64,000 nt of DNA, from NCBI GenBank assembly GCA_002778195.1, contig PCDI01000016.1, positions 406,332 to 470,331 on the forward strand, written 5' to 3'. Below are positions 1 through 12,400 of the stretch, one piece after another (position 1 is the stretch's first letter; each line of letters opens with the position of its first letter). Below the pieces are notes generated by a model that did not search any database, was not told the DNA's origin, and worked only from the letters and a program-made list of their open reading frames with translations. Source of the stretch: Raffaelea ambrosiae. Taxonomy: Eukaryota > Ascomycota > Sordariomycetes > Ophiostomatales > Ophiostomataceae. The translations under genes and the position numbers were made by a program.

Positions 1-29
1 TAACAACCCCCCAACACCAACCCAAACAG

Positions 30-843
30 AGCCTTCAACTTTGGCGAGTTTGTCGACGGCAAGCCGCAGCAGGTCATCCCCGCCGCCCTGGAGCCCGACG
101 CCCCGGCCCTGGACGCCTTCTTCACCTACTGCTACCAGCTCTGCCTCACCATCAACGACCTCCTGGGCATCGGCCTCGCCGTCGATCCGCCCGACTTTTT
201 CACCGCGGCCCACCGCCGATCCGCCGGCCCGGCCAGCAACACCCTCCGCCTGCTCTACTACCCGGCGCCCGACAACAACAACAAAAACAACAACAACGGC
301 ACCCCCGACACCACCGAGGACGACGTCCGCGCCGGCGCCCACTCCGACTACGGCTCCATGACGCTGCTCTTCCGCCTGGCCGGCCAGGCCGGCCTCGAGA
401 TCTTCACCGAAGCCGGCACGTGGCAGCCCGTGCCGGTGCAGCCCCCGGGCACCGAGTCGGACCCGGCCCCGCCCATCCTGGTCAACATTGGCGATCTGCT
501 GGCCTACTGGACGGGCGGGCTGCTGCGGAGCACCGTGCACCGGGTCGTGTTTCCGGCCACGGCTCCGACGCCAGGCGAGACGACGGCCGACCCGCGGTAC
601 TCGATTGCCTTTTTCTGCCATCCGGCCGGGGCGAGCCCGCTGACGCCGGTGCCGAGCGAGCGGGTGGCCCAGGCGGTGGCCGCGGCGGTGGCCAAGGAGC
701 GGGCCCTGGAGCGGGCCAAGACGACGGGCGGCCCCAACCAAGACGAAGAAACATTCAACGAAAAGACGCCGTCCGTGCTGACGGCCGACGAGCATCTGCA
801 GATGCGGCTGCGGGCGACGTACTTGGACCTGTACAAGGCGTGA
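30..843 (+). CDS. 2-oxoglutarate/Fe(II)-dependent dioxygenase, 3' exon (partial)
   Basis: This is the C-terminal part of an isopenicillin-N-synthase-like oxygenase. The family uses 2-oxoglutarate, O2 and a His-Asp-His iron site for oxidative tailoring, usually in the cytosol. The iron ligands are visible: His (340) and Asp (346) in AHSDYGSMTLLF, then the distal His (538) in STVHRV. The 2-oxoglutarate-binding Arg-x-Ser is RYS at 595-603. The frame is blocked by TAA at the window edge, but an intron acceptor (CCAAACAG) ends at 29, so the exon probably begins at 30 and the N-terminal half lies outside the window. An Asn-rich loop (about 274-300) interrupts the domain. The substrate cannot be told. 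It is convergent with the exoribonuclease gene and far from the polyketide cluster, so a link to that cluster is unlikely. Confidence 0.85.
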
Positions 844-1456
844 GACTGGGAGAGTCTCTTTAAATTTATTTTTTGTTTTTACGTTTACTTTTATTTTTCA
901 CTTTTTTGCCTTGTTTTGTTTTATTTTTTCTTAGCACGGCGAACACAGATGAAACAGGATACGAATATGTAAAGATTGCGTACAAAGACCAAGCAACCAT
1001 TGGCAAAGACAGAATGAAAAAATGAACCCATAAGAGATAAAGAACAAAACGAAAGTGAACCCTGAGATAAATTGCTATCAAAACACAGAGGGAAATTTTA
1101 CTGTATTTACCAATACCTCAATACCTATCAAATGGGTCTTTATTTTTTTTATTTTTTTATTTTATTTTTTATCTTCTTTCATAATATGTTCTTCTCGTCT
1201 CTCCTCTTTGAGCCGTGTATTTGTAGATGCCTTTTAATTGAAGTGAGATCATGTCAACCCTATGTCCCGTTTCCCTTTACGCTTTTCTTGCTTCTTGGTG
1301 ATTTTCCTACCATATCCAGGTATAATAATGTGTGTATGATACAGAGAACTTTTTCAACCCGACCCCCTCTTTTTTGCAATACAAATGTTGTTACATATTT
1401 TTCAGCCCCGTTCGTGATATATCTTCCAATTCTTTCCCCCACGGTTCTTCTCCCTT
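844..1456. other. convergent 3' intergenic region
   Basis: AT-rich spacer with long T runs between the 3' ends of the dioxygenase and exoribonuclease genes. It probably holds both 3' UTRs. I see no gene, RNA or structured repeat in it. Confidence 0.6.
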
Positions 1457-4400
1457 TCACTCAACCCGCCGTACCAGCACCCGGTTCCCGTGCACGTCCA
1501 CGTGCTGCAGGGCCACCATCAACACCTGTCCGGGCCGCACGTCTTCAAAATGCAGTGTCGGCAGCGGGGGAGCTGAAGCGCCGTCGTCACTCTCATTTCT
1601 ATACCCCAGCAGCCCCGACGACTCCAACACTGCTACGCGCTCAAACCAGTCCAGCCGCCCCGTAATCAAACCCAGTCGCGGCACGACCCGGGTCACGGTA
1701 AACTTGAGCTGCTCAAACGTCGCTGGGTCCGCCTGCCACCCGCGCACCAGCGCCTGGAGCATCCACTGGTCCCGCCCGCTGCGCCTGTCCAGGGCCCGCA
1801 GGGCCCGCTCGCGCATCCGCAGCTGCGGCAAGACATCGGCTTCCATCCGGTCGCGTGTAAATGGGAGAGGAACGGGCGCCGCCGTGTCGTCCAGACGTTC
1901 GCGGAGCCGCGCCTCAATCTGCCAGTGCACCACCAAGTCGCTATACCGCCGCAGCGGACTTGTCGCCTTGGTGTACCGCTCCACGCCCATGGTGACATGC
2001 GGCACCGCCACGGCGGTCACGTCGTCGGCGCCCAGCAGCCGGCGCATCTCTCGCAATGCCGGCTCGGGTGGGCGGTGTCCGGTCGCTAGTGCTGGGTAGA
2101 TGCTGTCGCGAGTCAGGGTCTCCAGCCGGGCCCGGTAGGGTGCGGCATCGGGCTGGCCGCGGAAGGGCACGGGGATGTCTTGCGCGTGGCACCAGTCGGC
2201 GGCAACCTCGCCGGCGAGACGCATGGTGCTCTCGACGAGGCGGCTCCCAGCGCCCGAGTCGGCAGGGGAAGTACCATCCGTACCAGCAGGACCATCGTCG
2301 ATTTGGTCGTACCAGATGCGGATGTAGGGGTCGCCGGTGCATTGCACAAACGTGTGCGACGGCTGGTCAAGGGAGGTCGGGGCCGAATCAGCGGCCTCGT
2401 CCGGTATGGTCCACGGTGTGACGGTCGTGTTGGCCAGCGACACCTGCACATTGGGCAGTGGCCAGTACAGCGGCATGGCCCCGTTGGACAGACGGACCGC
2501 CCGCAGCGCCGTTGCTAGAGCGGCCATCTCTTTGAGCTTGGTCCGCTCCTGGTCGCTCAGGTCGGCCGCTGTTGACATGGTGCGTTCTGCTGCTGTTGAT
2601 GACTTGTTGGTCGTGTCTGGAGCGGCCGTCGGCTGGACATCGTCCTCCCGGATCGGCTCCAGGGGCGCATCGCCCACCGAGAACGACGTGACTCTGGACG
2701 GCAGGTCTAGCTTGGGGGGCGCAGATGCGATGGCCAAGTAGCTGCCCTTGTCACCGCTGTTGTTGCTCAGGGTACGGATGGTGCTGGATTCGACCTCGTC
2801 TATGATCGTAGACACCTCGTCCGGAGAGATGAAGACGACGCGCTGGATGGTGGCCGGGGTAATTTCGGAAGCCAGGACGGTGCCTTCGCGGTTCACCTTG
2901 GCACTGAACGTCAGGCAAGGCCGGCCGGCCGCCAGAGAGAACTGCTCGCGCACGACGTCGTCGGGGAACATGCGGGCAAAAAACCCCGGCAGGTAGGCGG
3001 TCTGCGGCATGCGCGAAGCCTGTTCGGCCAGCGGGCTGCCCGGCGGGATGCGCGAAGCCGGGTCGGCAACGTGCACGTGGATCCAGAACTCGTCGGGATG
3101 GTCTGTCTCTGCGAGCGAGACACCGTCGTCAATGTCGGTAGCGCCGGGCGCATCAATGCAGAAGACGGGCATGTCGCCCCAGTTCTTGCGCACGCCTTCG
3201 AAGACGTCCTTGGCGAGAAGCGACGCCGAGGAAGCGACGGGGGTCAATGCAGGCTTGGCAGACGGCTTGTGCGGTTTGGGGGGTCCGCTGGGTCCGCTGG
3301 GTCCGCTTCCGCTTGGCTCAGGCAGCAGGGGCCGCACAAGGCCGCCCGTCCGCAGCGGCAGCACGTCGGGCAGACTCATGCTGTACCGCGACGGCAGGTC
3401 CCAAGGCGAGACCCAGCCGACTTCCTGCAGAAAGGTCCATCCCGTGTTCATGGTCAGATACTCAGACTCCTTGTAGCGTTCTGTAGCGCGCAGGACGGCG
3501 GCGCCGACCCAGTGCAGGCGTGACCCAGGCGAAAAACGCTGGAAACTGGCCCACAAGTGCATGAAGCGCAGGATTTGCACGTCTTGCTCGCTCCACTGCT
3601 CGTGGAGGGTGGCGGCCTGGTTTTGCCGGGTTGTTTCGTGTCCGTTTTTGCTTTCGCTTCCGCCTGCGCTCGACGACGCCTTGAGCGGCCCCAGCATACC
3701 ATAGGGCAGCCAGTCGCGGGTCTGGCGGCTGCGGTCGATGGCCCGGCGTGCCTTGGCCAGAAACAAGTCGACTTCTTTCTTCTTTCCGGCCAGCTTGTAT
3801 GACAACTCCTCTGCTGGCGCCTCCGCGTAGAAGACGCGCGCGGTGCTCTCGACATTGCGGATAACCTCCATGTCAGCGGCCGGCAAGATGGAATACAGAC
3901 AGGACCGCGTGCGGCTGACAGGCTGGATGCCCTCCTCCTCGGCAGACTTCCGGGACTCGGCCTCTACGGTGTCGTTGCGGCTGTCGAGAGCGGACAACGG
4001 CCGGAAGGCAATGTCATTGGCTTTGACGGCCCTGTAGACGGCGTACAGGGCTTCCGGGGTGAACTCGTCGCTGGCGGCGGCGTCAAAGCCGTTTCGGAGG
4101 ATGCGAATCGGCGGGCTGCGGCCGTAGCCGGTGGTGTGGGACCGGTGGACGACTTGGTTGATCTTGTGGCCGCTCTTGCGCAGGAGGAACGCGGCGATCT
4201 CGTGGATGGTCGCGTAGGGCCGGCCACGCAGCGGGTGCGACGCTGATGGCGAGGAAGAGGCGGACGTCTCGTCGTCCCACTGTCCCTGGATCAGGTCAAA
4301 CGCATTGTCGAGCGCCGCCGAGTGGCTCATGTGGATGGCGGCGGACTGCTCGGCGAACGTGTTCATCTTGCGGATGAGGCCGGCGCCGGCTGCGCGCGAG

Positions 4401-5344
4401 GGGCCCAGCTTGAGGTCCTTGAGCGTGTCGAGCATGCTGTCAAGGTCCATGACGTCAGTGTCGTCTTCGCCGTCTTCGCCGCCCCCCGCGGCAGCTTCAT
4501 TGTCGCCAGAGCTAGGCCCCGCCGTCTGGCCACTTGCGAGGTCTTTTCTGGCCTTGAACGCTTCATCGTAGCCCTCCGTAACCGCCGCCGCAGGCAGTGC
4601 CGCAATCACGGGCGCCATCTCCTCGGCCGTGGCAAAGTTCGTCACGCTGAACAGGCTGGCTACGCGCGAGCTGACAAACCATTTGCCCGTGTTGGTGTAG
4701 AAGTGGTCGACGCCGCGGAAGCTGCCCAGGCACACCGCCAGCAGCTGCACGCGCCACGAGTCCGTCGTCACCTCCACCAGGTCTCCCGCCTGCGGCCGCA
4801 CCGCTCCGTATGGCCGCCCCAGCGTTGGGATGTCGCCATCACTGCTGCCGCTCCCCAGGGCGAACACGTCGTCCTCGTCCACTACATCCGAGGCGCCCTC
4901 TAGCTCGACCATCGACTGGTTCTCGTTGCGCGTCATGGTGTTCTCGGTGCTGCCGATCCGAACATAGTCGCGAGGCATCGGCATGGCGCCCAGGGGCAGC
5001 TCCGTCTTGACGAAATTGCGCAGCTGCTCGCGGATCGGCCGAGGTGGCCCTTGAGACTGGCGCTCGCCATCGTCGGGGGTTTCTTCTGGGTCGTCGCTGT
5101 TTCTGGAAGCATTGGCGTCTACTTCGTGCACAGAGGCAAACCACTGTATCCAGCGGCGCTATGTTAGCACAGGCCAAAGGTCAATGGATCTGCAGGGGGG
5201 AAGAGACCTCACCCTCGTTGTGCTTCGTGATGTCTGGTCGAGGAAGCTTCTTGGCAGGACTGCTTGCCGCGGTGCACAGCGCCGTGCAAGGGCTGTCCGG
5301 TGTGCCAGCGGGCGGAGCAAGCGGTTGCCCGCATGTTTGAGCAT
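1457..5344 (-). CDS. cyt-4: mitochondrial RNase II-family exoribonuclease (CYT-4/Dss1-like)
   Basis: RNB-domain 3'-5' exoribonuclease of 1272 residues. Exons are 5344-5213 and 5143-1457; the 69-bp phase-0 intron has a GTGAGG donor, a CTAAC branch site and a TACAG acceptor. Exon 1 encodes an Arg-rich, acid-poor N-terminus starting at ATG 5344, typical of a mitochondrial presequence. The RNB signature with the metal-binding acidic cluster (GATDIDDG) lies near residue 710, and the conserved TSPLRRYSDLVVHWQ segment near 1108. Size and architecture match Neurospora CYT-4 and yeast Dss1/Msu1, which act in mitochondrial RNA turnover and processing (the degradosome, with the Suv3 helicase in yeast). 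The Gly/Ser/Pro-rich linker around residues 630-665 is low complexity. It is divergent from the next gene. Family assignment is firm; orthology to CYT-4 is inferred from architecture and targeting. Confidence 0.88.
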
Positions 5345-5934
5345 TCTCCTTTGTGTTGGGAGCAGAACAGGCGCAGTTGGACGGAAATGCTGAGCTTGCC
5401 TCGAGCTGGTGTCCGCTGTGGTCGAGGTTTCACTTTTTTTGTGCTACAAGCTGAGCTAAGTAACTACCGTAGAAAAAAAAAAATCGAGGCTGACCAAATG
5501 CGGAAAGTGTGGCGCACGCGTTGGTGCCAGGGGACGGAAGGAGCGTTGGAGGTGTTTCGCTCTTTCCCCCAGCGGACGGGAGAGAGCGATGCACTAAAAA
5601 CCCCGCCAACAAGGAAAGAACGGGGGTCCACTGTGGCGCCGCCGGCCAATCAGGACACCTGTAGCTGCCAGGGCGACCAGCTAGGACGCGCTTCCCTGTT
5701 TCTGCTGTTTCTGACCTCATCCTTCGATCCCTTTTTTTAATTATATTCCCTGGCGCCGTTGTAGGGCGTTTTTTTTTCCTGTTGATCCATTCTCCTGTTT
5801 ACTCTTTGTGTCGTTTTCTCGTCCCCCCCCCCTTCCATCCTTTTTTTTTATTTCTTCTTCTTGCCTCTCCTCAATCCCTCTCCAATCCACCATATCCCCT
5901 CCCTCTCTACCCGCCCTTTCCCCTTCCCTTCCCA
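5345..5934. promoter_or_regulatory. divergent promoter region, exoribonuclease / HTH-like gene
   Basis: This 590-bp spacer between divergent start codons contains a CCAAT box (5646-5650) and a strongly C/T-rich tract (about 5763-5934) leading into the downstream ATG, typical of fungal 5' leaders. No other gene is visible. Confidence 0.5.
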
Positions 5935-6990
5935 ATGGGCACCAAGCACCTTACCGAGGCGGACCGCTTCCGCGCCCGCACGCTCTTCTTCGATGCCGGC
6001 TTGCCCAAGGCGCGCATCTGCCAGATCACCGGCTTCAGCCTGAACCAGGTCAAGCTGGCCATCCGCCAGAAGACGCCCAAGAGCCGCAGCGGCCGGCCGT
6101 CGCGGCGCCGCCTCGGCAGCGAGGGCAGCGAGGGCAGTGCCGTCAGCGGCAACAGCAGTGCCTGCGGCAGCGTGTCTGATGTCGTGTCGCCGTATGGCTC
6201 GTCTGCTGTTGCCATTGGTGGAAATGGTGCCACTGCCTACGAGCCGGGGATGACGACAACAACCACGATGGCCTCGATGGCGACGACGCCCGCAACGACA
6301 ATGCCCTCGACAGCTGGCCTGTCGGGCATTTCGTCCATGCTGTCCGTCTGCTCGGCCTCGTCGGCCACGTCCCCGTCTTCGTCCTCGTCGCCTGCCTCTT
6401 CCCATTCTCATTCCCATTCCCATTCGCAATCTTCGACTTCTTCGACTTCCTTTTCTTCGTTTCCCTCCATGCCGTCCATTCCGTCGTTCCCGCAGCCGAC
6501 AGCCGCCCATCACCAGCACCAGCAGCAGCAGCAGCACCACCTCCACCATCCGCATCAGCATCAACACCAGAACCAGAGCAGCGCCAGCAGCAACGCCAGC
6601 AGTCTCCACCACCACCACTACAGTGGCACGTCTCTGCCAGCCATGCACCTGCCGGCTCTCTCGGTCACAACGGCTGCCACGCCGCCGCCACCCCCGTTGC
6701 TGACTGCCGATGACCGCATCCGCCGCCACAGCGGCAAGCTGGACTTGACATTCAGTTCGTCCAACTACTTCTCGCCGTGGCCGCAGACCCTGTCTCCATC
6801 GCCCACGCTGTCGCTCGCGTCCGGCACGTCTCCCTCCTCGGCTGGCGTCTCCTCTGGGTCTTCACCGTATGCGTCGTCGTCCTCGACCTCGGCTTCGCCC
6901 TCGATGGCCTACTCGCCGCCGGCCGAGGGGCCAACACACGCATCCGGCTTTACGGTGCCGTCCATCATCCTGCCACCGATGCCGCGCTGA
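5935..6990 (+). CDS. HTH-like, low-complexity nuclear-type protein
   Basis: Predicted 351-residue protein from the first ATG (5935) after a C/T-rich leader. Only the first ~45 residues look ordered: acidic and aromatic residues, then a helix-turn-helix-like pattern (about residues 12-40, including ARICQITGFSLNQVKLAI), followed by a basic patch (KSRSGRPSRRR) that could bind nucleic acid or act as a nuclear localisation signal. The rest is low complexity: Ser/Gly, Thr/Met, Ser-His repeats (about residue 155), His/Gln-rich runs (about 185-225) and a Ser/Pro-rich tail. The head resembles short homeodomain-like or transposase-type HTH units found in fungal proteins, suggesting a DNA-binding regulator. 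I do not recognise a named family. The frame is clean with no introns. Confidence 0.65.
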   Translation: MGTKHLTEADRFRARTLFFDAGLPKARICQITGFSLNQVKLAIRQKTPKSRSGRPSRRRLGSEGSEGSAVSGNSSACGSVSDVVSPYGSSAVAIGGNGATAYEPGMTTTTTMASMATTPATTMPSTAGLSGISSMLSVCSASSATSPSSSSSPASSHSHSHSHSQSSTSSTSFSSFPSMPSIPSFPQPTAAHHQHQQQQQHHLHHPHQHQHQNQSSASSNASSLHHHHYSGTSLPAMHLPALSVTTAATPPPPPLLTADDRIRRHSGKLDLTFSSSNYFSPWPQTLSPSPTLSLASGTSPSSAGVSSGSSPYASSSSTSASPSMAYSPPAEGPTHASGFTVPSIILPPMPR

Positions 6991-7143
6991 ACGACGCGAA
7001 TGGAACAACAAGCAGCCCCAACTGCTACAACTCTTGCTACACTGTTACAACTGTTACAACTACCCCTGTGTTATTAATCTGGCCTTTCTTTTTTTCACTT
7101 GTTTTTTTATCCTCCTGCTCTTCCATTTTCTGCTTTTTAACGG

Positions 7144-7173
7144 CTCGCATACGATACCTCGCATACGATACCT
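7144..7173. repeat. tandem duplication of a 14-bp unit
   Basis: The unit CTCGCATACGATAC is directly repeated, back to back, in the gene-poor interval. Confidence 0.6.
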
Positions 7174-8925
7174 CGAACATGATACACCATTTCTTACTTA
7201 ATAATCTGCTGTGGGCATCTAATACCGCATGCTGCTCTGGGCACCTACAGGTAAGAGTCACTGTTGGCAACCGAACACCTTCCTCCTCCAGGCCCAGGCT
7301 AACACCAAAACAGCCCAAGCAGTTATGCCACTGTACAATATCACTACTTAATACGAAACCCGGGGTTTCTTTTGTTGTTTGGATACACAAAAACTATCAA
7401 TCAAAACATCTAATAATCAGTCGACGGATCTGCATGGGACACACAAACATATCGACAAAGGAATACACAAATCGGGGAAAAAGGCGTTGTCGAAACGTTT
7501 TCGATCTTTTTGCTTTCGCCTTTTTTTTTTCCCTCTCTATTTTTTACGCCATCTCTGTCGCTATGCTAGGGCAAAGGCTACGGACATTTTTTTTTTTGTT
7601 GGTGCTCAGCTGCATTCCTTTTTTTTTGGGTCGTTTGTCTTACGCCAAGAAAACCTAGACCAGATCGACATTCTTTTTGGCCTTTTTTTTTGCTGGAGAA
7701 TGTAAGATAACATGATGCAAGAAGGAAATGCCGGCAGAGATCGATGGCTGAGGAGGGCCAGAACATTAATCTCTTCGTCTTCCTCGGTTTCCCCTCGGTT
7801 TTCCCTCGATTTCCTATTTGTTTTCTCCTTATGTTTTCTTATTATTTTTTCTTATTAAATTATCTCTTGTATGTGGTTCTCACTTGGGGAGTCATTAATG
7901 GGTTTGGGGTGATCGCGGACTCCAGGACGGCAGGACCAGCGGACAGGCAAAAACAGGACAGAAGAACAGAGAGGAGAGAGGCAAGCAAAGACTGGGCAGA
8001 ATGACCACGAGGTGTGGTGGCCAGCCTTCGATTTGATCTGCCTTGGGCTCTCCTCAGAACACTTCAATCTCGGGCATATTGTGGTCATCTTGCCGGGGAA
8101 ACAACAGAGAGATGCCACACCTAGCTAATATCGTATCTCTGCTTTACAGTTGTAATAACCATCTAATCTTCTGTTGTGCCCAATGACTGCCCGTTTGATC
8201 GACAGAGCAACAACATGAAACGGGTTGGTTCCAATTTGCCTCTTTGGTGGACATGCACGATACCACCAGACCTCCGCAACCTCAGCAACCTCTACCAACC
8301 CCAACGGGTCCTTGACGATCGTGGCCGCGAATAAATGGAATGAACGACTGAGCACCGCCGAAAAGATGGTGTTCTCATGAGAGGGCGCTACACCACATGC
8401 GTGCAGGCTGCGGCCTCCAGAGTCACATTGGCTTAACGGCCAGCCGCCCATTGCTACATGCCGGTTCATCCACTGAGGGAGACGACAACAGCATGACCAA
8501 AACTCCGTCGACTTTAATTGAGTACCAATTGTCCGTACGGGGGACTCGTACGTGGACAGATTCGACAATTTCGACAATCTTTTCTTTTCTCCACAGACGG
8601 AATGTCTGTCCATCGATACGGTCGGTTTGAAGAACACAACTGGACTGCGTAAGATTCCCCTCATCTGCCAGTGATGTCTGTCATTTTTGTTTTCTTTTCT
8701 TTTCCCCTGATATTTTCGCGCCTGGTTTAATATAGGTGGAGATCTGTGCTGTGCTGTCCCATGGAGCACATTATTATGTGCCCCCCTCCCAATAGTCCCC
8801 CCTTTTTATGAGATGGACTGCCGAAAGCGCGCGCTGGCACAAAAAAAGAGGGAATACGAGACGCAAATAACATGTACTATGTATGTAGTGCGCCGAGTAC
8901 AGAGAAGAAGCACACGAAAAATCCA

Positions 8926-8997
8926 TCACTACTCGTACAGGGAACTACTCTGGACTATCATACCCGTACACTCGCGCCTCTAACTACTCGTACAAGG
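8926..8997. repeat. two copies of ACTACTCGTACA
   Basis: Two identical 12-bp words about 55 bp apart. Close variants (TACTCGTA, ACTCGTATG) recur at about 9700-9748, 11848 and 12305 and in other intergenic regions of the window. Confidence 0.55.
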
Positions 8998-9450
8998 CAA
9001 TATGATCAGCTCGGCCAGACCACAGCAGGGCGAAGGAAAGCGGAGCTCAGCTCGGTAAAGGGCTGAAAATCGGTCTATGAAGGATTGGTTCTCGATGTTC
9101 TCGGTGTTGTTGACGATCTTTTGATGTTTGTTTTCTCGCACGGTTTCTGCCTTGGACATCTTCCTTCAAGGCTCATTTGCAAAACCCCACAAACACAATA
9201 ATCGTCCCCAGTTACAAGATACCTTCGCCTTTTTTTCTTTTTCTTTTTCTTCTTTGTTTTTTTTTTTGCCTTTTCAACCTACCACTCTCGTATCGTATCA
9301 CCCAAGAGTCCAAGACTACCCAAGACTACCCAAGAATAACCCAAGAAAAGCTCATCTGAAACACCGGTTGCTCACCTGCGTGTGGCTTTGCTCTGGACAG
9401 AAAACGACTTTTCCTTTTTCTCTTCACACACTCTCTATCTTTACACCGTA

Positions 9451-9480
9451 CCTTACGGTGGACTCCCTTACGGTGGACTC
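9451..9480. repeat. tandem duplication of a 15-bp unit
   Basis: CCTTACGGTGGACTC occurs twice in tandem. A similar degenerate array of CCAAGACTAC units lies just upstream (about 9300-9350). Confidence 0.6.
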
Positions 9481-12400
9481 GTACGTACAGGGGACCGGGG
9501 TCGAAGATCCTAGGACTGGGCCCAACACAAGTGCACAGAGGAAATACCACCACACAAACAGACCCCTTGTCCGCTGGCGGTCCACCCCCAGTGTCCTGCG
9601 CGGTTTCTTCCTCGTTCTTCCTCTTCCTTTCCTTTCCTTCCTTCCCGTAGCCCCCTCCCCTGAGGAATAACAACCCTGGAGGGCAGGAGTAACTCTCTCT
9701 CTACTCGTATTAGAAGAATACTACTCGTATGTATGTATGCTCGTATGCTTGTCAAGCTTAAACAGAAAACCCGCACACCCGCAAACCCGCAAAAAAAAAA
9801 TAGGAGCGCAAAGACAGGCCCCCCAGGGCGCGGCCCAACAGGGAACGGTTATTTTTGTCTTTGTTTACAAGGAATGTTCGCCTACGGAAGGGACGAGTAG
9901 CTCCTGTATTTTGACAACCGATATATGTTGGGTTCTATTGGTTGGTTGGTAAACTCTCCTCGAATTGTTGGTGTTTGCCATCTTGGTGTTGTTTACTTTC
10001 TTATCTACTATGTACAAGTGCCTTTTGTATTTTGCTCCGGGTCCGTTTTGGGCACGATTGCGGGTGCAATTTTGGAAGCCAAGTGTTTTCCGAGCCAGCC
10101 AGCCAGCCATAGTGCACGGAGTCTCTTTCATTTTGTTTCGGGGGTTACAAGTAGGTGTTCTGGGTGCTCTAGGTCACTAGGTGGCCTTGGGGTATGGGCG
10201 GCCTGTTCAGGAGGAGATGGGATATGACGATCCTTTGGCAAAAAAGGCCGATCCTGCCCTTTATCGAAGGGTGCACTTCATACATGCTTTGTACATAGTA
10301 ACTAGTATGTACTATGCGTTGTGGCGCTGAATTAAGGTGCGCCTGGAACTAGCCCACATCAACAAGCCGAGACATGCATTTGCGTGTTCTCGAAGGACAT
10401 ACTGCAGAGTATCTGACCTGACTAGTAGTACAAAGTACATAGTAATACAAACACGTTGGGAGCTTGCTTTACATCGTACTTGCACACTCGTTGTTCACGC
10501 GCCCTCGCTCTCGCCACTTTTCGGCGGCTTGGCCGAGCACACCCGGCGGGAACGCACGGCAAGCTGCAAGCGCCCTTGCCCTGCGCCCTTCTCGCGTGAG
10601 TGGGAGTGAGAAAAGGAGCCTCCCCCTCCACAACCTGTCAGGCGACCCAGTGGCGACGAGTTGTTGGCAGGTATGGGCCACCATGACGTCGGGATCGGAA
10701 TGCGGTGTGTGTGTCGAAAACGTGTGTACCTGCCAATGTCCTCTGGAATGTCTCTGGAAGAACGCAAAAATAGGGGGAGATTGGCCGTTATTTTGCGCGG
10801 TGGCCAATGCTCTCTGCAGAAAGGGCGTGCCGGCCGTTTGCCAGAGAGAACGTGCACAAGTTGGTGGATGCTCTTTTTCTCTATGCAAGAGGAGTCTCAC
10901 ACAAGAATGCGACGCTACAAACGACTACATACGATAGTACGAGTACACGGATGAGATACAGAAAAGCAGCAGCGGCGCGCCCCCCCGCTTTCCCAATAAT
11001 ATTAGTTTATTTGCCGTCTTTCTGCAAGGTCCCCAGTTTTCCAGGGGTAAACGCCGCTAACAACCCCGGTCGAGATGGGCTGCTCATCTTAATTTTTTTT
11101 TGGGGGGGGGGGGGGGTGGTGGGAAAGGGCGCGTCCCCCGGTTTTGGGCAGCGGCAGCAGCAGCAGCATGCTTTGTACAAAAGCTCGCCCGAATTAGCTA
11201 CCCACAGAAGATTCAAGGTGGGCCCATTTCGCTTAGCTAATTTCCCAGAAGCTCCGCCCTGCAGACGACTCGGATGCAGGTACGGTACAACGGGCGTTGC
11301 AGGGAAGGAGCTTTGCAGTGCTCCTGCTGTTTTCGTGATTTGCCCAGAGGGGAGCTTGTGCACAAGAGAAAAGAGACCACGCACAAGTCACTTGCTCTTT
11401 CCTTCCTGGGCGGCCGAGCTCCACACAATACTCGTGCACGCCAAATACGATTCGGAAAAGGAGCCAGTCCTGCGCCTTTGCAGGCATTCTTGCCTTGTTT
11501 TTATTTGCACTGACTGGTCTTTCGGGGCTTTTTTTTTGGGCTGAACAGTCTCTTCCCATTCTTGCTTCTTCCTGCCACGGCCTGTCAGTCACACCTACAT
11601 ACATTTTCTCATTCACACCCCTCCCCTAGCGGCCGGTTCTGTTCTTGCGGCCCTGTCTTCCCCCATAGTTTACAACGCACACCTTCCCTCCCTGACTACG
11701 CGCGCGTGTCCTGGATGGCGCCCCTATTTGCTAATAACCCGCGCTGGAGACTGCTGGAGACCTTAATGAAATAGAGATGCGGGCCAGCAGAGCTAGAAAG
11801 AGGCAATTTCCAGGCAGGGCGCGTTCGACATTAGGGACCGCAGCGTACTCGTAAATAAGGTTGTTCGGTGGGCAGAGTGTGTGAACGTGCTGCGATGACG
11901 ACTACTATGTATGTACGAGTGGGCGTGTGGTCGTTGGTACGGGTGTGTTTGTGTGCAGCTTACTAGGTGAGATGCGCGTATGGGACAGCAGCCTGCTATT
12001 GTGAGCTTGGAGCAGCATCGTGAGGCTATTTCCGGCTTCACCAGCAGCGCATTGGGGGCGTCGCACGCGGACACCGCCTTTGCACAGCACTGGCCGTTGC
12101 CTGCACAGCCAAGGACAGCCCCTGGCCTGTCAGCGCGTGGGCCCCACCGCAATGAGCAGAAATGCATGCATACTGTGTACTATTAGCACACCGCGAAAAG
12201 AAGAAAAATCAACAACAGAAGCAAAACAGAAGGAACGCAAATAAACGGGCAGGGGAGGGGCGGCAAAATACATGCGGTGTAGCACTGCTTTGCATGTACA
12301 TAGTACTACTCGTATGTACACCGCAAGGGTGCCGAGCAGCGCCAATGTCGCCCAATGTTCCCTGTCGGCAGCCACGCTAGCACCGGCTTGGGCGGGCTTG

